Shown: positions 48,182 through 61,000 of the stretch, one piece after another
Position numbering within the stretch: the stretch's first letter is position 1
Layout of the letters: every line of letters starts with the position of its first letter
Assembly: GCF_964275005.1 (NCBI RefSeq)
Contig: NC_092701.1
Coordinates: 6,244,715 to 6,308,714, forward strand
DNA length: 64,000 nucleotides
Source of the DNA: Diadema setosum
Taxonomy: Eukaryota; Echinodermata; Echinoidea; Diadematoida; Diadematidae
Direction: 5' to 3'
The notes under the pieces: model-generated
Database searches by the model: none
The model's input: the letters and a program-made list of their open reading frames with translations, nothing else
What the model was told of the DNA's origin: nothing
Translations under genes and position numbers: made by a program

Positions 48182-48262
48182 TTAGTGTGCTTTGGGTGCT
48201 ACCTGGCACCAACAACCCCATAGTGCTGGACAAACTGTTGAAAGTTCCTGGCACAGAAAGGG

Positions 48263-48764
48263 TTAAAAGGATGGTACAGTATTGGTTCGGGCAAGAATTC
48301 AGCTTTTAACTTTTTGCAAGATACTTAGAAACCACTTTATGAAATGTAAAAAAGCATGCAATTCTAAGGAAATTCATTCAAGGTTTATTTATTGAAAATC
48401 GGTTTTGATTTGGCTGAGATATCAAAAAAAAAAAAACAATGTAAAGCAAAGGGATCCTAATAATGTTAGGTGAGAATGATAAGGGCATTAAGATGCCTCG
48501 AACATTATGGCTTAAGGGACAACATAACATCCTTATCATCACGGTGATAAAAGGTGGGTCCCCTTTTTAATACGATTGCTTTGATTTGGATATCTCAGCC
48601 ATTTCAAACCCAAATTTCATCAAACTTTGAATTCATATAAAAATAGATTAATTACATGCTTTTTCATAACTCATAAGAGGTTTCGCATTATCTCAGAAAA
48701 ATCATCATACAAAAATATTGGAAACCTGAAGCCCCATCTCAACCGAAACGGTACCATCCCTTTA
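48263..48764. mobile_element. TTAA-flanked AGGGATGGTAC palindromic MITE, copy 4
   Basis: TTAAAAGGATGGTACAG to GGTACCATCCCTTTAA. An extra hairpin (GTGAGAATGATAAGG...CCTTATCATCACGG, about 48470-48545) sits at the centre of the palindrome, absent from the copy at 17821. Confidence 0.88.
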
Positions 48765-48891
48765 AAAATTGTTCTACCGGTGACTACAGCATCAACTTGT
48801 CCTGAAGGGAGAGAGTCTCCTAGTGACATGGTAGGACCCATTCTGCTGCTTGTGCGAGATACGTGTTTCCGTCTAATCACAAAGTTTGTCA

Positions 48892-49005
48892 TCACGAGTC
48901 ACACATCGTTAATCGTTGCTTCGTCTGCTCCTCAAAGTTAAAGTCGTAGCTGAACTGGGAGTTGATGTCAACAGCTGACTTGTAGGTAATTGGCGGTACG
49001 TCAAA
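48892..49005 (-). CDS. MVB12: MVB12 exon G (UMA end, stop codon)
   Basis: Acceptor AATATTCTCAG|TTTGACG; 37 codons and TGA at 48894-48892. Encodes FDVPPITYKSAVDINSQFSY and DFNFEEQTKQRLTMCDS. The 3' UTR follows to lower coordinates and soon runs into the MITE at 48263-48764. Confidence 0.93.
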   Translation of the reverse strand, partial: FDVPPITYKSAVDINSQFSYDFNFEEQTKQRLTMCDS

Positions 49006-52000
49006 CTGAGAATATTTTTCAAAAACAGTAGAAGACAAAATCACATCACAAATCTGTCATATCAACTGTGAAAATCTACCACTTTTAGTCAGCTTGGATT
49101 TGACTTCACTACGAAAGGGTCTTTATCAGTATCTTGTGGTAATGGCTCATTTCCACTGTCATGTGATTAACTACGCATGCCATAATTGGGCCATTTAATT
49201 GTAGATGATCATGGAATTTTTATTCAATCACAGATCACGGATCACAATCTGCACCACTGTTGAAAGCATTGTCTGAATCATGGAGTAAACATGGTGATCA
49301 CCTCAAATTTTACCAGATCTTAAGGTCAGTCATGGCAATTAAGTTGATCACAGGTAATTTTTGAGAAGTTCAAAACTTTTTGTAAGGTCAATTTGAACAT
49401 GGAGTGAAACCACTCTTGAAACTCATCTAAAAGAGACGTTTTGCAGACATTGCTGCACTGTGTATGTCAGGAATACACCTGAAAGTTCTGGTGCTGGAAT
49501 GGGGGGGGGGGGGGAATCAATCATTAACAACCTTTCCTCTTCTATTTGTGTTTAATATAAATGTTTTATTTTTCAGACCAAGAGCAACAAAGGGAATATT
49601 TTTCTCTATCTATTTCAAATATCAATGATTTATCCCCTTTTGTTATTTGTACGTTCTATTCCTTAGACCAACAGCACCAAAGGGAATATATTTTTCTCAC
49701 GTGCTTGAGTCTGAATGTTGCTAGCGAGGTCCACATCCTAAGTTATAAAGAGAATTAACATCAAGATTTTTGTTTTACTCACATTTGACATGTTCGTCAC
49801 GGACTGCAACACTGAGCTGATTCGAAATGGAACTCCTTCGATGGCTGCCAAGAAAAAAAAAGGAGTAAAAATACCATATCTAATAAGCACCAACAAGAAA
49901 TTTTCAACCTTTGAATCCAGGCATTGGTCACTTAACCTGTTGAGGATGAGTCCCGATACTCGGGCGAGTGTCTATAGGAAATGCATGTTGTAGCAAAATC
50001 GGCCGTCCTCAATGGCATATGGGAGTTATCGCAACACAACAGGGCAATAGCATTAACTTTACCTTTGACCTTGTATTGACATTTTTTTTAGGACATTGTA
50101 TGCAAACAGTTGTTAGAAGGTACAATGAAAGCATGAGAATGCCACAACTATTTTTGCCTCTTGTTACCAAACCCGGGGTTGCTCAGTCTAAAACTTTGGG
50201 CCATGTTGTTCGGACACCATGTGCCGCACAAAAGTGAAAACTTCATATAACTTGTAGTAAAGTTGCGAAGAGGGGCAATACTAAGAATAAATACTGGTAC
50301 ATGTATTTCATGGAACATTCTGGAACAGTCTTATTAAGAGTAGCACAGTCTTGCCTGAGAGAACATCGTGCTCCGTGCTGAGGCTATGTGACGTCCGAAG
50401 AGTAGACTGTCGTCTCGTCCTGGCATTGTCCCACGAGTAAGGCAGCTGTGTCATCGACGACTGCTGCGGCAAACTGGATAACCCACAAACACGTCAGAAA
50501 AAGACAAAAACCAGCTCTAGTGATGCTAATTAGCATGAAAAAGAGGGCCTGATATACATAGATGAAGCTACTTTGCACATGAAACGACTCAAACTTTGAT
50601 ACTGCCAGGGCCTAAATTCAGGCTTCAGCCTGAAAACTGGCACCCCTTCAGCTCTGAACAATCTTGATTTTGGTGTTCATTTTACCATTTAATTCTCCCA
50701 TAAATGTTCATAAGTTATCAAGCCTAGGTACAGTATGCACTTCACTGAAAGATTACTACATGTTGGGAACATACAAAAGGAATCCATAACATTCAAGATA
50801 TACATGTACTAGCTATTAAAAGTAGTGGATTGACTGATGCTTCAAAAGGCACTTTGGACTTTGGTAATGAGGAATGTATGAGGTTGACTGTACAGTTCAC
50901 TTTTCTTAATGATGAGAAGAATTCAGGTAAATGAGGAAATTACTTGTATTTTGATATAAAGGAGACTCACTCCTAAGGTATGGAAGGCTAAAATCCTGAG
51001 CCTAATTGTACACATAGAAGTTTTCATCACTTGGTTGTCAGCAAATCATAACACGCTTTGTCACCAATACCCCTATATACAGTCACTGCAAATCTTTTCG
51101 GTCTCATAATTGTATGACTACCAGGGTGTAGATTTCCTTATCCTGTGATGTCTATACAAAGAGACCATTCTTGATTGGTACATTATCTATAGAAGTGGCA
51201 GACCTCTTTTGTTTCATAGCATGCACAAGAAATTGTCTTTCACTTCAGCAGAGTAACATTAAACATGATTCTCTCACTGCTATCTTCTGTAAGTCCCCTA
51301 TCCATACCCATCTCCCATCCCCCCCCCCCAAAAAAAAGGGGTCATCCAAATTGGACCGACACCCACTAGTCATACAGCCCACAAATTTCGACATTGAAAA
51401 CAGGTCCATGAGTCATACAGCTCATGAGTCATCCGGCCCATGAGTTCGACAGATACAACACAGAGCTTAATGCGTTGGTCTCGTGGGCCTTGTTAGCTTA
51501 GCGTCAAACTATTGGGCTGTATAACTCGTGAGCTGTATAACTCATGGGCTGTATGACTTGTGAGGCAGAGCTGTATGACTCGTGGGTGTTGGTCTCCTGA
51601 CGTGCACCAAAAAAAAGATACATGTACATTGTAGGGAACAGCCCAATAAAAAAACAACAAAACATCCATACTTGGTGGTAAAAACAATACCCTATGTAAC
51701 AATATGCAACTTTGGCTTTACACACAATAAATCATTGAATTTTGTACACCTCTTTGTTCAGTTTCAAGAAAGCTTTAGATTTTGACGCGCGGACATTTGA
51801 GACGACGAGTGCGCTGGACGCGTTCTCCTCTCCCCTGCGTCGCGTTGAAAAGCAGCTTTAGATTACGCTGGGACGCAACGTATGAAAAATAAAATCGCGC
51901 CCCATATGATCGGTGCATGAAGTACTGTACGAGCTGAAATTTTCGCGGTGGTTTTATTTTCGCGAATTTCGCGAATCGCCTTTGAACCGCGAAAATAACA

Positions 52001-55000
52001 ACGTGCAAACAGATAAGCACAGTTAGACCTCGCAACCGCGAAATGAACAACACGTGAAAATGTTCTCCTAGTAGCAATTCGCGAAAATATCTGTACGCGA
52101 AAATTTCAGCTCGTACAGTAGTTCTCTGCGTTGCAAATTGTGCGGACGTAAAAATAGCCCAGTACGCGTAGTGAAAAACTCAGGCGACGCATGCTAAAAA
52201 TAGATCAATTCAACGCGCGCTTCTGCACACGCTCAGAGCATGTTTTTTTCCTTTGAACATCCGCGCGTCTAAAATCTAAAGCTCCCTAATGTAACAAGGG
52301 GAGGGGGTGGGGAATACCTCTGCAAATTATGTAAGCTGGGCGCAGAAAAACACCACTACCTGGACCTTTGTACATTTTACTTCATGCCTACAGTACATAT
52401 GCACAGTACATGCACACCTTTAGTTAACCAACAAGTCACATTTCACAAGGGAGAAAACGAAACCAAGCCGAACACACAAACAATCAAAATAACTAGCTCT
52501 GTCCTGCACGTGCACGGAGCTAAGCTCCCAAAAGTACCGGAAGTTATCTGTAGCTCAAGTAATGTTTTTCATCTGTTCATTTTCGTAGATTCTGGGAATA
52601 TTTCAGATTGCAGTATCAGTTGAATCCTGTTTGGCAAAACAGAAAGGAAGTATGCTTGATATCCCGCACAGGTTTGATTTCAACAAACAAGTGATAATAT
52701 TTCCCTCCCTGTTCTAAAGTTGAGTCAATAAAGCTCTTTTCTGCATATAATCGTCTTCTCTCACAGAATGACCGGTGATCACCTCTTCTCAAAGCCTATT
52801 TTGCATTTTTTATAAGTGTCTTTTTCAAAGGCCCTTATGCTGTTCCTGGCACCAAAAGTCTCACACGAGGAGCAGGACCAAGGGCTTTTTGAGAGAGGGA
52901 GAGAGCCCAGCCGATGCATCACTCTATAAACTGAATAATTCAGTAGGTCACTTCTACCAATGAAATTCCTTGGATTCTGTCAGTGGCTGTCGGTGTGAAA
53001 CATGTATTCGTGAGCTTCTTCCAAGGATGCTCTGCAAAGGTTTTGTTGTTCTTGTTGTTATTTTTTGTTTTGTTTTGCTTTTTTGCAACCTAATGCTGGT
53101 AACAAACTTTGGTTAAATTCAAAAGCTAGTTTTGCAACAGATGTGGTTGCACTCCGCAATCATAAAGAGAATTCAAAATTTTCACTTTGTTGGATGGAAT
53201 TGACCAGAACTAAAATTTTGACAAGTTTTGAAAGGTTGATGGATTTGGCATTAGGATTCTTGGTAGCACACTGAGAAAGTAAACACACCTATGGGACCAA
53301 GGGCAGGCTTTTAATTTCAATGTTTATCAAGTAACTTAACTTAATCAATCTATTTCATTGATTAGCTTTAGTTTAATGCTATGCATGCAGATATTAATAT
53401 TGTAGTTTTGACTATAGACTCCGCGCTAACACGTATGCATTTTCCGAAAATGAACATGTCTCTTTGCGTGCACTAGTCACGTAGAACGTCAGGTTACTTT
53501 TCGAGAAGTGACTGGGGAAAAGTAAACTTATGGAGCTGGTGCATGGCCTGATTTTCATTGCAAACTTCTCGTATGGTGAGTGTTGTTGCAGAGCAAGGGA
53601 GGAGCGTAAGTGTGTTCAACTCCTGTCTGTCTATGCAATTGTGAGTGCCAGCTACATGTGTGATGTTCGTTTACGTGTGTCAAGTCGGTACGTGTACATT
53701 ATGTTTTCGTGTTTAATCGCTCCCCAAATGATTGGTTTTCTTTGCAATTTAAGCAGAGAATGCGATTAGCCATGGAAAATTTGACATTCATGATTTCTTA
53801 AAGTGATATGTCTGAAATAAAATGTGGGTAGAAATTCGATTAGAAGAAAGTTATTTACCCATTCATGCGGACAGGCAACCCGATTATCAGGTAATTATAA
53901 TGTGCATTGGAACTGATTTTGACATTACCACCCAAATAAGCGAAGCACCTGTTAAAGCAATACCCGATTACCCGGAGAGTACTGTACTGCTTTACTGCTT
54001 TAACACAGGTAGATTACCAATCTGTCCATTCTTTGTTGACAGGCAAAAAGAATCTCATTTGGTAGCACTGAAGGTTCTAAGAGAATTGCGGGAGGAACAG
54101 GTTAAGTAGGGTAGGAAGGAGCAGTGTGGCTACAGTACACTGCTCACACACATATTCATTTTGATCATCTTTAAGTCAGACGATCGTCACCCCTAATGGT
54201 ACGTTATTGAGTAACTCTTCCGAACAAACAAAATTTGTGCATGCAATTGCGCAATGCCAGACTGCAGTGCTATCCAGTTAATGTGTGAGACAGTGCTGCC
54301 ATTGACACGTGTGTGTGTGTGTGTGTGTACGCATCATACACAAACATTGTGGCCGCGAGCTGCAGTGATTGGAGGAGAGAGGCCAGAAGACGCGTGGCTC
54401 TTTTGGCCTCTCTTCATGCGCATGCGCACTGTGAGTGTGCGTCCATTCAGCACTGATCAGAAACTCTCGTGGCTCGGACAGCCATTTTGGGTCAGGTGAT
54501 TTAGACTCCAGCGTGTGTTCGCTGACCCACTGAGCCAGCGCTATTCTCATTCGGTGTCACAATATTTGATACAGAATGGGGGGAGGCAGCGTGTTGCGTT
54601 CGTCTCCATGCCGCACAAACCACTCGCCACGACTGTAAGGCTTTATACACCACTTAGCATGACGTACCAGAATCTCAACAAGATTGATTCTATGAAATCA
54701 CTATGTATGCATTGACTGCTTCCAGATACAATGTAGGTATTGGGGGCTGGGATATCAGAAAAGGGGGTGCATATACATTATATTTCAGTCTATGGGCTTT
54801 ATCACAAGAGTGCTACAACAGCTAGAAGCATTCCCACAAGTACAGTCTGGTGAATCACACACAAGTGGGTTCTAAACAGCTCACAGCAATTTCATTCCAG
54901 TATCAAGTAAATTATCAAAAGGTATAGCATGAATAAGAAGGCGAAAAGATACATGTATGTATTCCTCACACAGAAATTCAGACGAACAGACATACCCATA

Positions 55001-58000
55001 ACAGTATGTGTGGGAATATCTGTGGAAAGAAAAATAAGAAGGGTAAACAAACCATTGTAGAAATGTAATTTACACCACAAATCTGTCAACACACTTTAAA
55101 CTATTTGATGAATGAAGTGAATGCCAGGAATGGACACCCATAACACAGGTGAATGAACAGCCCAAGAAATTTCTATTTATACTGCATTAACTCTTTATGT
55201 GCCACGTTCGCACGTCCGACTCAGTCGACGGCGTGCCAACTTCGCATATTCTGCTCAATACACAAAGCCGCTTAAACCGATCGATAAATCGCTAATCCCG
55301 TGGTACAATGAAAGCGTTTCTCACGCTTTTATTCCTCTCACATACAGCTTGCATTCTATATGTGGTGATTGGCAATCAAGTGGTGTTCCCAACTAGATTT
55401 GCGTGTATATTCTAAGTTTCTGTTACAGTTTTATGTGCAAAAGTCATGCCTTTACAGTAATGTAGCAACTGGTCATTCAAAAGAAAAATTGAAAATGGAT
55501 TTGTCATACAATTTATATCGAAGCAAAGATTGGCATTCCTCTTTAACAATGCTTACTATTGTGTCCACCTTAACAGAACTTTGTAGAAGTTATACAAATT
55601 GGAAAAACCAAATTCTTTCTCAAAGCATGACTACCTTCGTGTCTCAGAATAACGTGGCACACAGAGGGTTTCCACCATGGCACATAAAGAGTTAAACATC
55701 CTGAGATTTGTGATAGAGCACAATTGCTTTAGCCGCGGTCAGACTACACAAAACTATGCATAGTTTGAATGATGTGAAACTACCCATAGTTTCAGTCTCT
55801 AAACATGCATGATCCACATAGGTAATAACTGCACACCCTACTTGAATAATAAGTATTAAAAATGTAAACATGCAACAGCAGACAGAATAATTTGCAATAT
55901 AGGCAAACAACTTGAAATGAACTTCTCGATGTTAAAGCCATGCTTGGCCACACTGTGCAAAACTACTCCTAGTTTTGCAAGAAGTTTTGCTAGTAACTTC
56001 TCGAGAAGTTTACCGTCAAACGAAAGTTTGCCGTCAATTTGCCCAAACCACACAGAACTATGTACCGGGTAGCAAAGCTATGCATAGTTTCAGAGTGTGA
56101 CTGCAGTTATCATTTTACTTCCAAGACAGTAATATTTTTTTTTCTCAAATTTCTGCAGACCAAGCCACCAAACCCTCTGCAGACTTACCCTGAGGAAGCT
56201 GGTGGCTGCAGAAGGTTCTGTCGCGGGGCTGGGATCGGTGCCTTGCGGAGAGCGGGGCCACTCTCTGGGGTCACTGGGGTCAATGGCTTCAGGGTGGACA
56301 TTCTAAGGAACAGGTTAATTCCATTGATATCCCTGTCAAGCATTAAATGGGAAGGATAAACAAAAACAAAAAAATGAAACTTGACTGGATTGGATAAGCT
56401 GATGGTCATGACCAATGTCCAAATGTATCAACATATAGAAGCAGGTTGTGAAGGTAATACTCACCAAATTTTAAAACTGAGTATCACAAATATTGAATGA
56501 CTACTGACAAAAAGACAAATGTATAGCACAGAAGAACTGGGTTTGCTGTTTGCCAAGAATTAAAGTACACACCATGTCTAAATTGACTTTCATATTACAA
56601 AGGAAACCTTAAAAGCAAAACCAGAATCCTAGAGATTTCATCAAGATCAGACCCTAAGACAAGACAAAGAAAGAAAAAGGATGGAATGTTGAATTTAAAT
56701 GATCTTTCATTGTTCTAGAAATGTGAAAATATGTTGAATTCCTTATATACACATACTTTATTCATATCATTTTCTTTTGCAGTGATGACACATACTGTTG
56801 TAGTTCTCTAATCCAGCAATGACAGCATAAAAACATTTAAATCACTTTTTCATAGATTCTATGATTAAATGCACAAACTTCTCTGATGTGTTCTATGAGC
56901 ATTGCTGCATTCACTCAACAATCCACACTTCATCTGTTCCATTCTCCTTTAACTCTTTATGCACCACTGTGGAAACCCACGTGTGCCACATTATTCTGAG
57001 ACACCAACGATGGCATGCTTTGAGAAAACATTCTGTCTTTCAAATCTATGTTACTTCTATAGATTTTTGTTCAACTGGACGTACAGTGAGTAAAATTGTA
57101 GAGAAAATGCCCAGCTTTGCTATGATGCAATGTGTATGACAAATCTACAATTGTTTTTCTTTCCAATGACTCGCATAGCTAAATTACTGTAAAGGCATGA
57201 CTATTGCACATAAAACAGTGACAGAAACTTAAGATTTACACCTAAATCCAGTGGGGAACACCGCTTGTTAGTCAATCACTACATAAAATGCAAGCTATAT
57301 GTGAGAGGAACGAAAGTGCGAGAAACGTTTTCATTGTACTGCGCCACTTGGTGATTTATCGATCGGCTTGGGCGGGATTGTGCGTTTGAGCAGGATATGC
57401 AAAGCTGGCACGCCGTCGACTGAGTCGGACGTGCGAACGTGGCACATAAAGAGTTAAACTTCTGCATATTTTCACATAACGAAGATGTTGATGGCAACCT
57501 CACACAGCAGCTGCACATACAATGAGTTTACAATAACACCACGGCAGAACTGGTCTCTGTCTGATCCGTGCATAAAACTCTTCACTTTGTATGTTTATAA
57601 ATTCAGACAGGAAATCAAATCAAAGAGCTCATATCCTTCCTATCAACCTTTTTAAATTTTGTTTTTCTATGTAGAAATACCCTGGCAAATGATGGCTGCA
57701 AGGAAAATAAAAGTGTTTTTTTTTTTCTCTCTGTGCAAACTAATAGGAGATTTGCAAGCTAATTTCATTATTCCCACACCAACTTTGCATATAAATTTGA
57801 AGACTTTATTATTGCACTGCAAATTTTTAATGGAACTCCTTCCATTGCATTCATTATTTCGAGTCCATGCATTACAGCTCACTAGATTTGTGGTATGGAA
57901 TTTTATATTTGAAGGGGACTGCTAGGCGGTGCAAGACTTTTATTTGACTCTTTCTGCATTAGAAAAACACAAATGCCACTGAAATTTCTGTAACATGGCT

Positions 58001-61000
58001 ATGATTTCTGTTATGAGAATGCACACATATGCATATGCAGTGGTTGCAACTGCAGTTCATGCAAGGGCCATTGATACAGATATCACTCTATGTTGCATAG
58101 ATTGCATCGAGTGCTGCATCATTTCTGAGCCAACCCGGTGAGCTATTGCAGAAATTTTGCCCTTATGTGGAGTCGGCAGGAACTTTTGAGATGAGTGAAT
58201 TGCTTGAAAGTTGATTTGCGGCTCGTGAACATATTATTCATCATATCGTCGCTGGGGTGACAAGACCTTGTATCTCAAATTTTGGTGAAAATGACTTTTT
58301 TGCATTAGTGGTCAAATAATCGGTTAAGTGATGTCCTGTCCAAATCCCAGCTGTCTTACCCCAAAAATGAAGCCACCACGGCATGTCAAAGGAACGGCTA
58401 TCCAATTCAGTATAGTGCTTTGGCCGCCATGTTTTTTGGTTCTCCTGAACATTTGACATTTTTGAGATACGAGGTCTTGTCGCCCCAGCGACGATATGCT
58501 GTAGTAGAAATGAAGTCCATTCGAAGAGGTACCCTTTAAAGGCTACAAGAACAACTCCCAGTAGGATTGACACCTTGAGGTTTTAGTTTGTTGCATGAAA
58601 ATGATATCTCTTGCATTCTTTGAGGGCGAGGCATAGAAGTACGGGCACAATGCATGCAAATGTAAGCATCGCCAGCATGAAGTATAAAGTTTACTGCAGC
58701 CAGGGTTCAGGAAGCTAGAAGGAAGTTCTAGGGTTCTACTTATGCTCTCATGCTATCTTAGCATTGAATAACCTTTGACTACAGTGACTGAGCCGTAATC
58801 CTCGAGCAAAGATTTCCGGCCAGATTATTACTTTCAAAATTTTGTTATTTCAGGTGATTTTGCTCTTTTGGGTTTGTGGGAACATAGGTTAGGTTTTTAA
58901 TTGCCCGCTTATCATCAATCCTTGTACACGTAGATCTTCCTTTCCTTTTTCTATGGATCATGTTGCACAGATATTTTAGCATAATCTCTGCAACAACAGT
59001 TGATAATTAGCCTCATGAACAGAATGCTGAAACTCAATCAACTTTCTATATTTACCCCATTGCTCAACTTGCAGAAATAAGCCAGGCAAAGGCATCCAAG
59101 GGCAAGCTCTAGTCATTGTTAATGCATGCACAGTTCTGAGATTTAAAATGACCAATTTTGAGCTGTGTGACCTTTTTTCTTCTTCCTCTTCTTCTTCTTC
59201 TTTTGATGTGTTTGTGTATGTGTGAGAATGGTGGTGAATACAGTAAATTTTTGCATTATGATCCAAAAACTAATAAGTCTTGTGTTTAACTGCACAGAGT
59301 TTTTACACACAAGAGTGTTGCATTCTACTTCTTTCTCTGTGGAGACATGCTGAGACAACCAAAGGCATAGACAAGGCTCTTGTCCATTTCTTGTGTGTCC
59401 GTATCCTTGTATGTCGCCCTCTTGTGTTTACTTAAACGATCTGCAGAAGCCCATCGCACAACTCATGAAAAAAGGACAAGGGAACTTTGCCACTGTTGCT
59501 TGTTCCAATAAGGTTTGTTGTCCCCACCCACTGGCCTGTCTGTCATGCACATCGTGTCCAAATATGGCTTGCATGTAATGCACTCTTCATGCTTTTACGT
59601 GCAATACTCACACTTGGTACTGCTGACAGGCACTTCAGAGAGCAAATGGGAAATGTTCTTTAGAACTTGTAACTGCCCATGCATATGATCTGCATTGTGA
59701 TCGTGATGCAAATCGTCCAAAATATACCAAGCGCCATTTACGAAGCTCTCTCTCTGTTACTGAGCCACAGAGGGCATTATTGCTAATTGGGGGATGGAAA
59801 ATACCGCTGACAAAGGCAAGGTCATCTTGACTACTCACCCTCTAGGAGTAACCTCAACAGGTTTAGTCTTGGTCTTGCCGGAGGTGAGAAATATCTCGCT
59901 GACCGCTTGTTGGGTGGAGTTCCGGTTGAACAGCTTAATCACGAGGAGCTTCTTCTTCAGCACTGCTTCGCCTGAAGTGTCAAATGGGAAGGGGGAAGGG
60001 GGTAAGGGGGTAAGGGGAAGGGGGGAAGGGGAAGGGGTGGGGAAAGGGGTGGGGGATAGGGGAGGGGAAGGGGAGGGGAAGGGGAGGGAAGGGGAGGGGA
60101 AGGGGAAGGGGTGGGGGAAGGATAAATGGTGGAGGTGTCTTTTTCTTTCGGCACTGGTTGCAGTAGGGCGAACCCCAATTTACACTAAAAACATAAACCC
60201 GGTCTCTGACTGACTGAAATAATACAGCAAATGAACAAGGGCTGGGAATGTACGGTATATGTACTGGAAACTTACAATGCCTCCTCAGAACAATTTTAGG
60301 CTAATGTATAGTGCAGGGCTGCACACTGTTCAACCAATGTTTTCTACTGGCCCGACCTGTCTGTCAGACCAGTAGGTACCCAGTTTTTATCATCATTCTA
60401 ACATACCTGCCAACATTTCAAGATGAAATATCTTACTCATGGATTGCAAAAATCTTATTTTATATGCAAACTGAAGTTAAAAATCTTACTTTCGGTTCAA
60501 TCCTCAGAAAATACACATGAAAGGTATATCTAAATATTTTTCAAAAATCTGATTTCTCTGACAGAAAATCTGATTTTGCTATTTTTTACTTAAAAAATCT
60601 TACAGAATCTGATAAAATCTTACTAGTTGGCAAGTATGTTCTAAGTGCTTTCCTTATCATCAACTATTGCTCTTTGAAATAGCCCCATTTTCAAAAAATC
60701 ACTGTTAATCAGGACTGATCAAACAGCTTACAAGTGGCCCGGCTAAAACACAGCCACAAGATACTGTTCAACACATACCCGAGTCATATGTTGTCCCCAA
60801 ACAGGAGTAGCCAGCTGGAATGGCTTCGTTCTCCTTGATGACCATGACATCAACCAGGACATTGTTTCCCGCCAGCTGCAATGCAAAAGTGACTGAATTG
60901 AATTGAATTGAATTGAATTTAGTGTTTTATTGTCCACAATGCGAATGTGGAAATGCGCCTTCCACCAGTGTTACATACAAGACATAAACACAGATAACAA

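Noticed and set aside
53822-54109. 95-codon plus-strand ORF inside the MVB12 intron
   Set aside because: No similarity recognised and length within chance expectation.
58241-58573. 110-codon minus-strand ORF with GIW, considered as the missing MABP strand of MVB12
   Set aside because: It coincides with a palindromic MITE, and exon D supplies the expected GDINGINLFLRM segment in the right phase.
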